A stretch of DNA of 64,000 nucleotides from CAVWDI01 sp046259385. Its GTDB lineage: Bacteria; Chloroflexota; Anaerolineae; Anaerolineales; UBA4823. Under the pieces are notes generated by a model, which worked only from the letters and a program-made list of their open reading frames with translations, was not told the origin of the DNA and did not search any database. Both the position numbers and the translations under genes were made by a program. Below, piece by piece: positions 55,180 through 64,000 of the stretch (the first letter of the stretch is position 1; every line of letters starts with the position of its first letter). The stretch lies in NCBI GenBank assembly GCA_046259385.1, contig JBJYWI010000229.1, forward strand, positions 1 through 64,000, given 5' to 3'.

Positions 55180-56352
55180 TCAGTTATTGACAGGATCTCG
55201 CTTTATAACCGCGATAGAAATGTCATCATACTGGGGAGTATCGCCAGAAAAGTCTTTCACTCCCGCAAGAACGCCATCCAGGATTCCTTTTGACCCGAAT
55301 TTTTTCAGATTATTTATGGTTTCTTTAAGGCGTGCTTCACCATAAAATTCGCCTTTACCATTATCAGCTTCGGTAATCCCATCAGTATACACAACCAGCA
55401 CGTCTCCCGGGGATATAACTGCAAATTCCCTGCTCCAGGTCCTGTTTTTATAAATTCCCAACGGTAAGCCGCCTTTTTGCAGTTCTTCTACAGATCCAGC
55501 ACCTGAATTCCTGCACAGCAACGGCGGACAGTGACCGGCATTGCAATAAACCAATTGCCCGGATTTGATGTCCAGGATGCCGTAAAAAATGGTTAAGAAC
55601 TGATTCGCGGTTGTGTATTCCAAGATACGCTGATTTACCATGCTGAAGACTTGCTCCGGTTGAGACGGATGATCCATGATAGATGTCTTCAACAACCCGT
55701 AACAAAGCGCCATAAACAAGGCTGCCCCAATTCCCTTGTCAACCACATCAGCAGTTATAAGCCCGATCCGCTCATCTGGCAGACGGAAAACATCATAAAA
55801 ATCGCCGGATGTTTTACGGGCAGGCATGAGTTCAAAGGATATCTGCCAACCCGGCGTTTCGGGGATCCCGACAGGTAAAAAACTCCTCTGCACTTCCCCT
55901 GCCAGGGTTAATTCTGCTTCCATCCGCCTGTTTTTCTCCTGGAGCTGGTTTTGAAGCTCTCTCAATTCCAGATGAGTCCTTACACGTGCCAGCACCTCCT
56001 CAAGCTGGAAAGGTTTGGTTATGTAATCCAATCCCCCGACATTAAAGGCTTCCACTTTATCCTGTATCTCATCCAGGGCGCTGATAAATATCACCGGAAT
56101 ATCCCGGGTTGACCTGTCACCCTTCAACCGGGTACAGACCTGATAACCATTCAAACCTGGCATCTTTATGTCGAGCAAAATCAGGTCAGGCGAATTGGAT
56201 CTGGCTGCATTGAGGGCTAGCTCGCCATCCGGAACCGGCCTGACATGGTAATCTGCATCCCGCAGCATTTTTGATAACAACCGCAGATTCGCGGGCGTAT
56301 CGTCAACAATCAGAATATCCGCTTTTGACCTCCCCTCCTCTAACTCACTCAT
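55180..56352 (-). CDS. Response regulator with PP2C (RsbU/SpoIIE-type) phosphatase
   Basis: This 390-residue protein has an N-terminal receiver domain (about 12-130) with phosphorylation site Asp61 (LILLDIKMPG) and a coiled-coil linker (about 132-165). A SpoIIE-type serine phosphatase domain follows (about 180-385), with metal-binding SGDFYDVF, ITADVVDKG and VVYTDGITEA. It would control anti-sigma antagonists or similar partners. It overlaps the hybrid kinase gene by four bases (ATGA), so the kinase is its likely donor. Confidence 0.93.
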   Translation of the reverse strand: MSELEEGRSKADILIVDDTPANLRLLSKMLRDADYHVRPVPDGELALNAARSNSPDLILLDIKMPGLNGYQVCTRLKGDRSTRDIPVIFISALDEIQDKVEAFNVGGLDYITKPFQLEEVLARVRTHLELRELQNQLQEKNRRMEAELTLAGEVQRSFLPVGIPETPGWQISFELMPARKTSGDFYDVFRLPDERIGLITADVVDKGIGAALFMALCYGLLKTSIMDHPSQPEQVFSMVNQRILEYTTANQFLTIFYGILDIKSGQLVYCNAGHCPPLLCRNSGAGSVEELQKGGLPLGIYKNRTWSREFAVISPGDVLVVYTDGITEADNGKGEFYGEARLKETINNLKKFGSKGILDGVLAGVKDFSGDTPQYDDISIAVIKRDPVNN

Positions 56353-59300
56353 TCTACCCTCCCGGTTTTTTCAAGCATGGCGGTAATTTTTTTATATTCG
56401 TAATCCTCTGCTAACCTGCTTAATTCTGCTGCAAATTCAGGGAAATCATCCTGAATCCTACCGATAATATCAAGCATCAATCCCAAATCTGCAGCAACCG
56501 TCGCAGAATGCAGGTCCGCCAGCCAATTTTCAGGAAGCGTTTCAAGAATTTCCCCCCTTGTTCCAGGAAGACGCTCATCTTCACCTGCACCGTAACTTGC
56601 GGGCAATCGTTCAGGTTGATCTTCACAAATAAATTCCACCCCGAGGTGTTCAGCCAGCATATCACAGATTTCATTGGTGCGGAAAGGTTTGCGCAAAAAG
56701 TCATCACAACCCTCTGACAATATCCTTTCACGGTCCTCCTCAAAGGCGGATGCAGTCAGGGCGATGATGATTATAGAAAAACCTCGCGGGGAGCTTTTTA
56801 TTATTCTGGTAGCCTGGTAACCATCCAGAACCGGCATTCGCATATCCATCCACACCAGATGCGGACACCACTGGCGACAGACCTCGACTGCCTGCTCCCC
56901 ATTTTCAACCGCGCGGACATCAAAACCCAGTGTTTCCAACAACTTTACGAGCATTTGGCGGTTCGATTCTTTATCCTCCGCGACCAGCAACCGGAATGGA
57001 TGCCCGTCCTCATCCCGCTGACCCGGAATTAATTTCAGCGCCCTACTCACTGGATGTAATTCAGCAGCCTGCATATCTTCGCCGAATTCAACCGGAATTT
57101 CAAACTCGAACACGCTCCCTTTTCCAAGCTCACTTTTTACGGTGAGCTCACCTCCCATCTGCTTCACATGCTGGCGGCTGATCGTAAGACCCAACCCGCT
57201 GCCCTCCTGGAATTGGTCTGCCGCTCCCACCTGAACAAAGGGCTCAAACACATTAACAAGTTCACCCTGCGGAATACCCGGACCAGTATCTTCAACCCCA
57301 AAATACAGCCTGTAACCATCTTCTTTTTCCGATCTCAAACTTGTCCGCAGGCAGACTTTTCCTTCCTTTGTAAATTTTATTGCGTTACCCAGCAAGTTAC
57401 TTAACACCTGGCGCAGTTTTCCCTCATCTGAAACAATAAACCGGGGAATCTCTGGAGCACTTTCTATATCCAGCTGCAACCCTTTTTGCTCTGTTCGCAG
57501 GGCGAACATCTCCTCCAGACTTGCCAGCATGTGATAAAAATCAAAACTTTTTTTATGAATCGTGAACCGCCCGGCTTCAATTTTCGATACCTCAAGGACA
57601 TCATTTATAAGGGACAGCAGGTGTTCCCCGCTGCGGTTGATAATACCGAGGTGCTCTTTTTGCTCCAGGGTAAGGGATTCATCGCGCTCCATCAACTGGC
57701 TGAAACCCAAAATCGCGTTCAGCGGCGTGCGCAGCTCGTGGCTCATATTGGCTAAAAAGACGCTCTTCGCCCGATTGGCTGCCTCAGCAGCCCGGCGCGC
57801 CTCCTGGATCCCACGAATATCGTGGTAAATCACCATATAACAAACCTGTTCTCCGGAAACAATGACAGGGACTGAAACCAATTCAACATCCACAAAACTG
57901 CCATCTTTATGGATGCGTTTGGTGACAGCATGCACCCTGTCCCTGGATGACACCGCCTGTTCAGTAATCTGCCTGGCTTCCTCAATAATCGAGGGATGAT
58001 CTGCTACCAGTTTTTCAATGTTTTTCCCGACAGCTTCAGCCTGTTTATAACCGAATAACTTCTCCGCATTCGGGTTCCACGCCATTACATTCGCATCCAT
58101 GTCAACTGTTACAACGGCTGCCGGAGTGTTGATAAAAAGAGCCTCGAAAAACTCTTTCTGGTGCAGGATTTCTTCTTCATACTGCTTACGCCTGGTTATA
58201 TTTTCAACCCGCCCCTCGTAATAAAGGGGCACACCATTTTCGTCTTTCACCAAATGAGAGGTGTCGCTGTACCAGCCAATTTCACCATCCACAGTGCGAC
58301 CGTAGATTTCAAAATCCCGCACCACTCCCTTACGGTCGAGCAATTCTTTCCAGCGCTCGCGCTCCTCGGGGTAAATATAATGCAGCGCGGTTGTATCAAT
58401 CGCCAGCAACTGCTCACGCGAGCTGTACCCCAGCATCTGAACGAACGCCTGGTTAGCATCAAGAAGCTTTCCCTCTGGTGTCGCCCGGTACAATCCTACC
58501 GGCACTCCATCGAACAAGGTCCGGTAGCGTTGCTCACTTTCCTGCAATTCAGCAGTGCGCTCTTCAACCAGTTCTTCTAGGTGCTCCTGGTATTTGCGCA
58601 GTTCGATTTCAGCCTTTTTGCGCTCAGTAATATCTTCGACTGTACCTTCATAAAACTGGACAACCCCATGCTCATCAATAATCGCCCGGGCTGTATCCTT
58701 AGCCCAGATTACCCGACCATCAAAACGGCGAAACTGGACTTCGAAATCCCGCAGGGTGCCTTCCTTATCCAACAGCTCCTGCCATTTTCGGCGATCATCT
58801 GGATCTACATAAATTTCAGCCGGATTTATAGAAAGGTAGCTTTCCCGGTCTGGGTAACCTATCATCTGCACCAGCGCAAGGTTTGCATCCACAGTCTTTC
58901 CAGCCGGGGTGGTACGATACAAACCCACCGGGATGCCGTCAAACAGGCTGCGGTAGCGCTGTTCGCTCTCTTTCAACTCAGCTGTCCGCTCATCAACCAG
59001 ATCCTGAAGATGCTCGCGGTACTCCTGCAGCTGCTGCTCGGCACGCTTGCGCTCTTCGATCTCTTGACGAGCCTGATCAAACAGGCGGGCATTGTTAATC
59101 GCGATCCCTGTCAGCTGGACTGCGGCGGTGAGAACCTCGAAGTCCTCCTGGCTAAACGCATTCGTTTCCTTGCGCTCTACAATCATCACGCCAATATGAT
59201 CATCACCAATGCGTACAGGAAGATCTACTTCCGACCCCCAGACGCCATACTTATATTTACTTTCCTGCGATGCATCCGGCGTGTAATGCAGTTTTCCCTG

Positions 59301-59603
59301 CTGAAGGCAAAACTCGCTGATGCCCTCTCCGGGTTTCATACGCTCTGGTGGGTCCACAAATCCAACATGGGCTGCGTGGACCCGGTCGCCGGTTTCATCA
59401 TCAAGCAGGTAAAGGGCGACAATATCGTAACCCAGGGTATCCTGAAGCCCGTTCACAACTGCCAAACAAACATCACTCTCGCTTATTTTGGTCCCAAGGT
59501 CCGCGCTCAGCCTCAGAAGCGCCTTGTAACGGTTGAGACTCCCGGGCTGTGATGGACTGCTTGATCTGAGTCTGGCCAGAATATCCTGTACGCCCTCCAA
59601 CAT
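56349..59603 (-). CDS. Hybrid sensor histidine kinase (GAF-PAS-PAS-PAS-HisKA-HATPase-REC)
   Basis: This 1084-residue cytoplasmic kinase has no membrane helices. Order: GAF (about 30-180), coiled coil (180-215), PAS 1 (215-335), PAS 2 (350-470), PAS 3 (490-605), HisKA with MSHELRTPLNAI (about 625-690), HATPase with VLSNLLGNAIKF, DTGPGIP and SGLGLTISRQ (730-850), REC with VWMDMRMPVLDGY (880-1000), and a short helical tail. PAS 1 and PAS 2 are close copies (RSLFDGIPVGLYR against RTLFDGVPVGLYR), pointing to internal duplication. It overlaps the phosphatase-regulator gene and likely drives it. Confidence 0.93.
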   Translation of the reverse strand: MLEGVQDILARLRSSSPSQPGSLNRYKALLRLSADLGTKISESDVCLAVVNGLQDTLGYDIVALYLLDDETGDRVHAAHVGFVDPPERMKPGEGISEFCLQQGKLHYTPDASQESKYKYGVWGSEVDLPVRIGDDHIGVMIVERKETNAFSQEDFEVLTAAVQLTGIAINNARLFDQARQEIEERKRAEQQLQEYREHLQDLVDERTAELKESEQRYRSLFDGIPVGLYRTTPAGKTVDANLALVQMIGYPDRESYLSINPAEIYVDPDDRRKWQELLDKEGTLRDFEVQFRRFDGRVIWAKDTARAIIDEHGVVQFYEGTVEDITERKKAEIELRKYQEHLEELVEERTAELQESEQRYRTLFDGVPVGLYRATPEGKLLDANQAFVQMLGYSSREQLLAIDTTALHYIYPEERERWKELLDRKGVVRDFEIYGRTVDGEIGWYSDTSHLVKDENGVPLYYEGRVENITRRKQYEEEILHQKEFFEALFINTPAAVVTVDMDANVMAWNPNAEKLFGYKQAEAVGKNIEKLVADHPSIIEEARQITEQAVSSRDRVHAVTKRIHKDGSFVDVELVSVPVIVSGEQVCYMVIYHDIRGIQEARRAAEAANRAKSVFLANMSHELRTPLNAILGFSQLMERDESLTLEQKEHLGIINRSGEHLLSLINDVLEVSKIEAGRFTIHKKSFDFYHMLASLEEMFALRTEQKGLQLDIESAPEIPRFIVSDEGKLRQVLSNLLGNAIKFTKEGKVCLRTSLRSEKEDGYRLYFGVEDTGPGIPQGELVNVFEPFVQVGAADQFQEGSGLGLTISRQHVKQMGGELTVKSELGKGSVFEFEIPVEFGEDMQAAELHPVSRALKLIPGQRDEDGHPFRLLVAEDKESNRQMLVKLLETLGFDVRAVENGEQAVEVCRQWCPHLVWMDMRMPVLDGYQATRIIKSSPRGFSIIIIALTASAFEEDRERILSEGCDDFLRKPFRTNEICDMLAEHLGVEFICEDQPERLPASYGAGEDERLPGTRGEILETLPENWLADLHSATVAADLGLMLDIIGRIQDDFPEFAAELSRLAEDYEYKKITAMLEKTGRVE

Positions 59604-59758
59604 AGGATCACCTCAATTCAATACTTCTGTGAACAGTCTTGTAAAAATTAAAACGAAAACTTGGTTCGGATTAATGTTAATTTCGATGCCCCGCCGAAAT
59701 TGTTTCTATCTTTTAAAAACTAGATAAACTGCAAATTAATTATACTTCAGCCTCGATA
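59604..59758. other. Intergenic region with inverted repeat
   Basis: Upstream of the kinase gene lies AATTTCG (59679-59685) paired with CGAAATT (59695-59701) around a GC-rich 9-base loop. It could be a weak regulator site or a hairpin ending the GNAT transcript, but it has no T tract. Confidence 0.3.
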
Positions 59759-60639
59759 TCAATCGCGAATCTCTGGAATGATTCTGTCGTCAATCCGGCG
59801 CAACAAGCTGCAGCAGACCGGGTCAAACCAGCGTTCCCAGAAACGGGCTGCGGTCACGTTCGCCGATTCGTATTCCACTGCGCAGCGCTGGTAGCCCTGC
59901 TCCTGGGCGCGCTTGAGGAAAAAATTCAGCAACGCTAATCCCACCCCGCAGCGTCGAAATTCGGGCAGGACATACACGATCTCAATAGTGGCGGTGCCGG
60001 GGTCCTTGAGAATGTCGCAGCCGTCCGGATGACCGGGATCGAGCCCCATGCAGCCAGCCGGCTCCCCTTCCAGGTACGCCAAATACATTTCCCGCCCGGG
60101 CTTTAACANNNNNNNNNNNNNNNNNNNNNNNNNNNNNNNNNNNNNNNNNNNNNNNNNNNNNNNNNNNNNNNNNNNNNNNNNNNNNNNNNNNNNNNNNNNN
60201 NNNNNNNNAGCATCCCAAACCCCATCCTGACCCAGCCCTGGATACCATCCCGGTCATGGTCCAGCAGGCAGACCAGGTGCTGGCAGCACCCATCCGCAAC
60301 CCAGCCCGGCGCGAGCCGGCTGTACATGTCCTGGCAAATATGAGCGCTGTCTTCAAAATCAGCGGCGACAGTCCATTCCGTGCTGTAGGCAGTCCGCAAA
60401 CCCTGGAAATCCTTCAGGACGAATCCGCACAGGTAGCCAACCAATCGCCCGCCGTTAACGGCAGCCACACCCGGATTATCCCGGATCAAATCCGATAACA
60501 TGGAAGCGATCCTGTCCTGTTCCGCATAGCGGTCTGGCAAAAGCGGGATTCTTTGTTTAAATGCCCGGTAGTTTTTTACAAACAGGGCAGCCGCATCCTC
60601 AATATGCCTCTCTTTAAACTCAAGAATTTTTAAAGACAT
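59759..60639 (-). CDS. Double GNAT acetyltransferase, interrupted by a gap
   Basis: One minus-strand gene spans a 100-N gap (60109-60208). The N-terminal half (60639 down to 60209) looks like an incomplete first GNAT domain (ILEFKERHIEDAAALF, GGRLVGYLCGF). The C-terminal half (59759-60108) is a good second GNAT domain with the acetyl-CoA loop EFRRCGVGLALL and the VEYESANVTAARFWE block. Two-domain GNATs of roughly 300 residues with a degenerate N-terminal half are common. The substrate cannot be inferred. Confidence 0.75.
60109..60208. other. Assembly gap (100 N)
   Basis: A run of exactly 100 N lies inside the double GNAT gene. The true missing length is unknown. Confidence 0.95.
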
Positions 60640-60826
60640 TTTCCAGTTTCCTCAATATTCACCTGCTTACCCCGGACTGCTCCCCTGCCCAGCTGGAGGC
60701 GCCAGTACACCCAGGGCAGGATAAATGCCGCAAACAGCAGAATTACGCCATCACAGGGAAATTGACCCGGGTTCATTGAATCATAAACCAGGTACGCAGC
60801 GAGGCGGGAATTGGGGCGTAATTCAT
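60630..60826 (-). other. Two small coupled frames before the GNAT gene
   Basis: A near-perfect ribosome site AAGGAGGT (60835-60842) lies 8 bases before ATG 60826, which opens only 17 codons (to TGA 60773-60775). That stop overlaps ATG 60776 of a 48-codon frame (stop TAA 60630-60632) containing one hydrophobic helix (GVILLFAAFILPWVYW). The second stop in turn overlaps the GNAT start. They could be a small membrane protein with a frameshift, or leader peptides. No family recognised. Confidence 0.35.
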
Positions 60827-60904
60827 TCCTCAGGACCTCCTTAACAGGAGGGTGAAGGCTGTTGGAACCTTCCAGAGTTCGCCTGGCAGACCGGGTAAAA
60901 AAGC

Positions 60905-62758
60905 CTACGGGTAGAGTTCCTGGTAAATACGGTAAGCCAGGGAAACGCGCTCCAGGTATTCACGCGTTTCGCCGAACCAAATCCAGCGGATCAGGTCTTC
61001 CCGGTCTCCCACCAGCGGGTCTTCAAGCCAGGATTCAACGCTGGCGACTCCGGCGTTATACGCCAGGATGGCGAGCTCCAGGTCGCCCTGGAAATAATCG
61101 AGCAGGTAATCCAGGAACCAGGCTCCCATCTCGACACTCTGCTCGGGTGTATAAGCGTCCCCGGGCTGGGTCTCGCGGCCCAACTGCTCACTCACCCACT
61201 CCTGGGTGGCGGGCATTAACTGCATTAAGCCGCGCGCGCCGGCGAGCGAGAGGGCGCCGGGATCATAATCGCTCTCTGCACGCATGATCGCCCAGATCAG
61301 GAGCGGGTCCAACCCGTACTTGCCAGCAGCCGCCTCAACAATTTCTGAGTAAGGTTGTGGGTAATTTATCTGCCAGAACCGACGCACAGCGCGCGGGTTA
61401 CCAACCAGGTAATCAGCCGCGATCCGGCGGGCTTCCAGCTCTTTACCGCGGCTGGACAGCTCATCCAGATAGCGCAGTTTTACGGCAGGATCGGGGATTT
61501 GGCGGGCTCCAAAGAGCAGTTCGAGCTCAGAAAGGTCCTGCCTGCCCAGGGTATCGAGCGCCTGGACCTTCTGGAGGAGGGCTTCCCCGGCGGGCTCAAG
61601 CTCATTATCCAGAATAAAACCGGGCTCGCCGGAACCGGACGCCCGCATATCAAGCCAGTTAGGCACCATATCCTCCAACAGAGCCAGGGCGGTATCGACC
61701 GCCTCATCATCGCCAAGACGCTTGCCAAGAATATAAAGCCGGTAGGCAGCGTCGTCCGAAAAATATACCCCCGCCTCAGCGATGCGCTGATAAACCGGCA
61801 GGGCACCTTCCAGGTCCCCTGACTCCTCCAGGAGCCAGGTGGCGTTCCACCAGGCGACCGGGTAGGGAGACGCCAGGTAATAGTCGAGAGCCGATTCCGG
61901 GTCCTGCCCCTCCAGCAGCCGGGCAAGTTCAAGCTGGCTGTCGCTGCTCCCGATCTCTTCAAAAACCTCCCGGGCTTCATCGGCGCGGCCGGTAACCGCT
62001 AGAACCTTGGCGAGACCCAGGCGGGCAGCTTCATCATCCGGGCTGCCATCCAGAACCGCACGGTAAGCTTCCTCCGCCTCAGGGTAGCGTTCGAGCCCGA
62101 AATAAGCAGCCGCCTGCAGCAGCCGAGCTTCCGGGTCATCAAAACCCTCCAGGCTTTCGAGGGCATCGCTGTAGAAGGTGGCTTCATTGAGATCGCGGGC
62201 GAGGCGGAGCGGGTCAGCGGCGACCCGGCGCATGTCGGCGAAAGAATCCGGTTTCCCGCCCAGCAAGGCTCTGTACTCCAGATATGCGCCCTCCAGATCA
62301 CCCTGGGATTCGAGGTAGCGGGCCAACTCCAGGCGCAGGGCAGGGTCGTCCATCAGGTCGAGGGCAGCCCGGTAAGCGATTTGCGCCTGGTACGGAGAGC
62401 TGAGGGAGTAAAAGCGGGCGAGCTCAATATCAGCCAGGAAAGCAGCCGGGCTGAGGGGATAAAAAGCGGCAATACTCTGGAGTCCCTCGACCGCCTTGGA
62501 ACGGACCTCTTCGTCATCCGAGGATAGTTCCAGCTTTGCAGCCCACAGGTCAGCGTATTCGGAAATCTCAGGCAGGTCCTGTGCGATGCGGTCATATAGG
62601 CGTTCGGCGCGGGCAGGCGACGCTTCCAGGGCTTCCTGGTAAAGCGCGTCCGGCTCACGCAGGGTGTCGCGCAGTCCGAAGTAGAGCGCAAAGGCAGCCA
62701 GTGTAACCAGCGCGAAGGCGAACATGAAGATAAACGCCGACCTGCGGTCAACTCCCAT
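60905..62758 (-). CDS. Soluble lytic murein transglycosylase with TPR region
   Basis: This 617-residue secreted enzyme has an N-terminal membrane helix (about 7-28) and a long helical TPR-like superhelix (about 35-455). The C-terminal SLT catalytic domain (about 470-610) contains the catalytic glutamate in IMRAESDYDPGALS, with ARGLMQLMPAT and ILAYNAG. It cleaves peptidoglycan. A GGAGGGG site six bases upstream chooses ATG 62758 over the TTG at 62776. It overlaps the preceding propeller gene by 11 bases. This region is more GC-rich than the rest of the window. Confidence 0.93.
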   Translation of the reverse strand: MGVDRRSAFIFMFAFALVTLAAFALYFGLRDTLREPDALYQEALEASPARAERLYDRIAQDLPEISEYADLWAAKLELSSDDEEVRSKAVEGLQSIAAFYPLSPAAFLADIELARFYSLSSPYQAQIAYRAALDLMDDPALRLELARYLESQGDLEGAYLEYRALLGGKPDSFADMRRVAADPLRLARDLNEATFYSDALESLEGFDDPEARLLQAAAYFGLERYPEAEEAYRAVLDGSPDDEAARLGLAKVLAVTGRADEAREVFEEIGSSDSQLELARLLEGQDPESALDYYLASPYPVAWWNATWLLEESGDLEGALPVYQRIAEAGVYFSDDAAYRLYILGKRLGDDEAVDTALALLEDMVPNWLDMRASGSGEPGFILDNELEPAGEALLQKVQALDTLGRQDLSELELLFGARQIPDPAVKLRYLDELSSRGKELEARRIAADYLVGNPRAVRRFWQINYPQPYSEIVEAAAGKYGLDPLLIWAIMRAESDYDPGALSLAGARGLMQLMPATQEWVSEQLGRETQPGDAYTPEQSVEMGAWFLDYLLDYFQGDLELAILAYNAGVASVESWLEDPLVGDREDLIRWIWFGETREYLERVSLAYRIYQELYP

Positions 62759-63887
62759 CTTTAGCCCCTCCTTCAACTGAGGGGGATTCAGGCAGGTTTA
62801 CTTTAAAGGCGTGCAGACGCCGGTCGAGCGAGCCGGCGTAGAGCATGTCCCCGTAACCAGCCGGACCGGCGGTGATCGCGCCGCCGGTGCGGTAGCTCCA
62901 GACAACCTGGCCTGTCCCCGGGTCAACGGCAGAAAGCGTCCCGCCGTCATCCCCAATAAAAATTAGATTAGCGTAAACCAGCGGTTTCGAGCGGACCATA
63001 CTTTCCAGGGGAGCTAACCAGAGCTGGGCGCCGGTCAAGCGGTCGAGCGCATACAGACGACCGTCGTTATTTCCAGCGTAAATGACCTCTCCACTTAAAG
63101 CAGGCTCGCCCTCGAAGGCACGCTCAGCCTCAAAAGTCCAGACCAGCTCGCCGGTCTCTCTGTCCAGGGCGTACAGGCGCCGGTCGGTGGAGGCAACATA
63201 GACCAGACCTTCCGCAGCGACCGGCGAGGAGAGCAGCGGGCCTGCGGTGGGGTAAGACCAGACCAGTTCACCCGTTTCGGCGTTCAGGGCGTAAACAACC
63301 CCGTCCGCGGAGGCGGCATAGAGCACCCCATCCAGCAGGGCCGGGCTGGATTCGAGCCTGCCGGCGGTCTCAAAACGCCAGACTTCCGCGCCGGTCAAAG
63401 GATCGAGGGCATAGATGGAACCGTCCTGGGAAGCAATGTAGATGCGCTCCCCATCTGTAAGAGGCGAGGCAGAAATCCAGCCGCCGGTGGGAAAGGTCCA
63501 GAGAGTTTTGCCCGAGTTGAGGTCCAGGGCGTACAGGTCCCCGTCCCAGGAGGCGAAGTAAAGCGAGTCGCCCAGAACGGCGGGCGTGGAAGTGACATTG
63601 CCGCCGGTCTCGTAAGCCCACAGGAGGGCGCCGGTTGAAGCGTCCAGGGCGTGCAAGCTGTTGTCGTCCGATCCAAGGTAGAGCACCCCTTCGTGGACGA
63701 GCGGGATTGAGCGGACATAATCGCCAGCTTTATACTCCCAGGCGAACTCGATGTCAGGCGCCGGCTGGGGTGTGGGCGAGGGAGCCGGTCCGGAGGAGCA
63801 GGCGGCGAGCAGGATCAAGGAAAGCAGAAAGGACCATACCAGCAAACGGAAGTACCGGTAAACGGGAGTTAGGGAAGCTTTTTTCAT
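62748..63887 (-). CDS. PQQ-type beta-propeller lipoprotein
   Basis: This 379-residue lipoprotein has a signal peptide with lipobox LLAAC, then a short Pro-rich linker and about eight propeller blades. Each blade repeats a pattern close to SxPALxGxxLYxAS-DGxLYALDxxTGxLxWxF. It resembles BamB-like and PQQ-repeat proteins, which act in outer-face protein binding or assembly. No alcohol dehydrogenase catalytic part is present. Translational overlap with the transglycosylase gene suggests they work together at the cell wall. Confidence 0.9.
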   Translation of the reverse strand: MKKASLTPVYRYFRLLVWSFLLSLILLAACSSGPAPSPTPQPAPDIEFAWEYKAGDYVRSIPLVHEGVLYLGSDDNSLHALDASTGALLWAYETGGNVTSTPAVLGDSLYFASWDGDLYALDLNSGKTLWTFPTGGWISASPLTDGERIYIASQDGSIYALDPLTGAEVWRFETAGRLESSPALLDGVLYAASADGVVYALNAETGELVWSYPTAGPLLSSPVAAEGLVYVASTDRRLYALDRETGELVWTFEAERAFEGEPALSGEVIYAGNNDGRLYALDRLTGAQLWLAPLESMVRSKPLVYANLIFIGDDGGTLSAVDPGTGQVVWSYRTGGAITAGPAGYGDMLYAGSLDRRLHAFKVNLPESPSVEGGAKDGS

Positions 63888-64000
63888 GTTTAAAGACCGG
63901 ACAAAATTATAACCTTACAGCGCAATCCGAGGGAAAAATTGAGTTTGCTTCGCCGTTTGACCGACAGGGAATGGAAGCGTAATGCCCACAGGGTGCAAAC
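63888..64000. other. Upstream region at the window edge
   Basis: On the minus strand a TATAAT (63906-63911) lies about 20 bases upstream of the propeller lipoprotein ATG, but no good -35 is seen at the right distance. No gene is visible to the window end. Confidence 0.3.

Overview
The window looks like part of a scaffold from an environmental Chloroflexota genome, most likely Anaerolineae. This is inferred from secreted proteins with Thr/Pro-rich linkers, a substrate-binding lipoprotein whose linker repeats a KEVVKTVEV-type unit, fused two-domain ABC ATPases, and a tRNA-Phe T-box in front of pheST. Three runs of N (20224-20323, 21476-21485, 60109-60208) and a near-duplicate overlap around the second show that it is a joined metagenomic assembly.

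Region 1 (1-20538) is a catabolic locus. On the minus strand lies a three-subunit molybdenum hydroxylase (FAD, 2Fe-2S, and a molybdopterin subunit cut by the window edge). On the plus strand follow a CaiB/BaiF CoA-transferase, FdrA (AllF), a nitrilase-family amidase, a DUF1116 protein (AllG), a tandem cyclase-family hydrolase, a second three-subunit molybdenum hydroxylase, a CoxG-like protein, and a BMP-type nucleoside-class ABC importer (lipoprotein, double ATPase, two permeases). After an opposite-strand methyltransferase comes a DUF2877 protein (AllH), so all three subunits of the FdrA/AllF-AllG-AllH carbamoyltransferase are present. I read the locus as uptake, hydroxylation, ring opening, phosphorolytic carbamoyl transfer, deamidation and CoA activation of an N-heterocycle. 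Oxidative pyrimidine breakdown through malonuric acid and malonamate fits every gene on paper. The oxalurate/oxamate/oxalate branch of purine breakdown is the main alternative.

Region 2 (20539-26965) has long AT-rich spacers and looks less tidy. It holds a class II aldolase with an assembly artefact, an aldehyde:ferredoxin oxidoreductase with an in-frame TGA, a ClC channel, and decayed M29 peptidase and probable SGNH hydrolase remnants.

Region 3 (26998-47007) is mainly housekeeping: pheT and pheS under a T-box, an unrecognised 493-residue protein, a PpiC-type lipoprotein, uracil-DNA glycosylase, an endonuclease IV-like protein, dgkA, ybeY, a PgpH-like HD protein, a YqeY protein, an SbcD-like nuclease, two tandem C39-like secreted proteins (one without its catalytic cysteine), a secreted helical protein, queG, an NBR1-Ig-like lipoprotein and lipA.

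Region 4 (47280-64000) holds msrB, a 2H phosphoesterase, a dual-ATPase/cNMP-domain ABC protein with its FtsX-type permease behind a palindromic promoter, an M48 protease, an NfeD protease, a large hybrid histidine kinase with an RsbU-type phosphatase, a double GNAT protein broken by a gap, a Slt transglycosylase and a PQQ-propeller lipoprotein.
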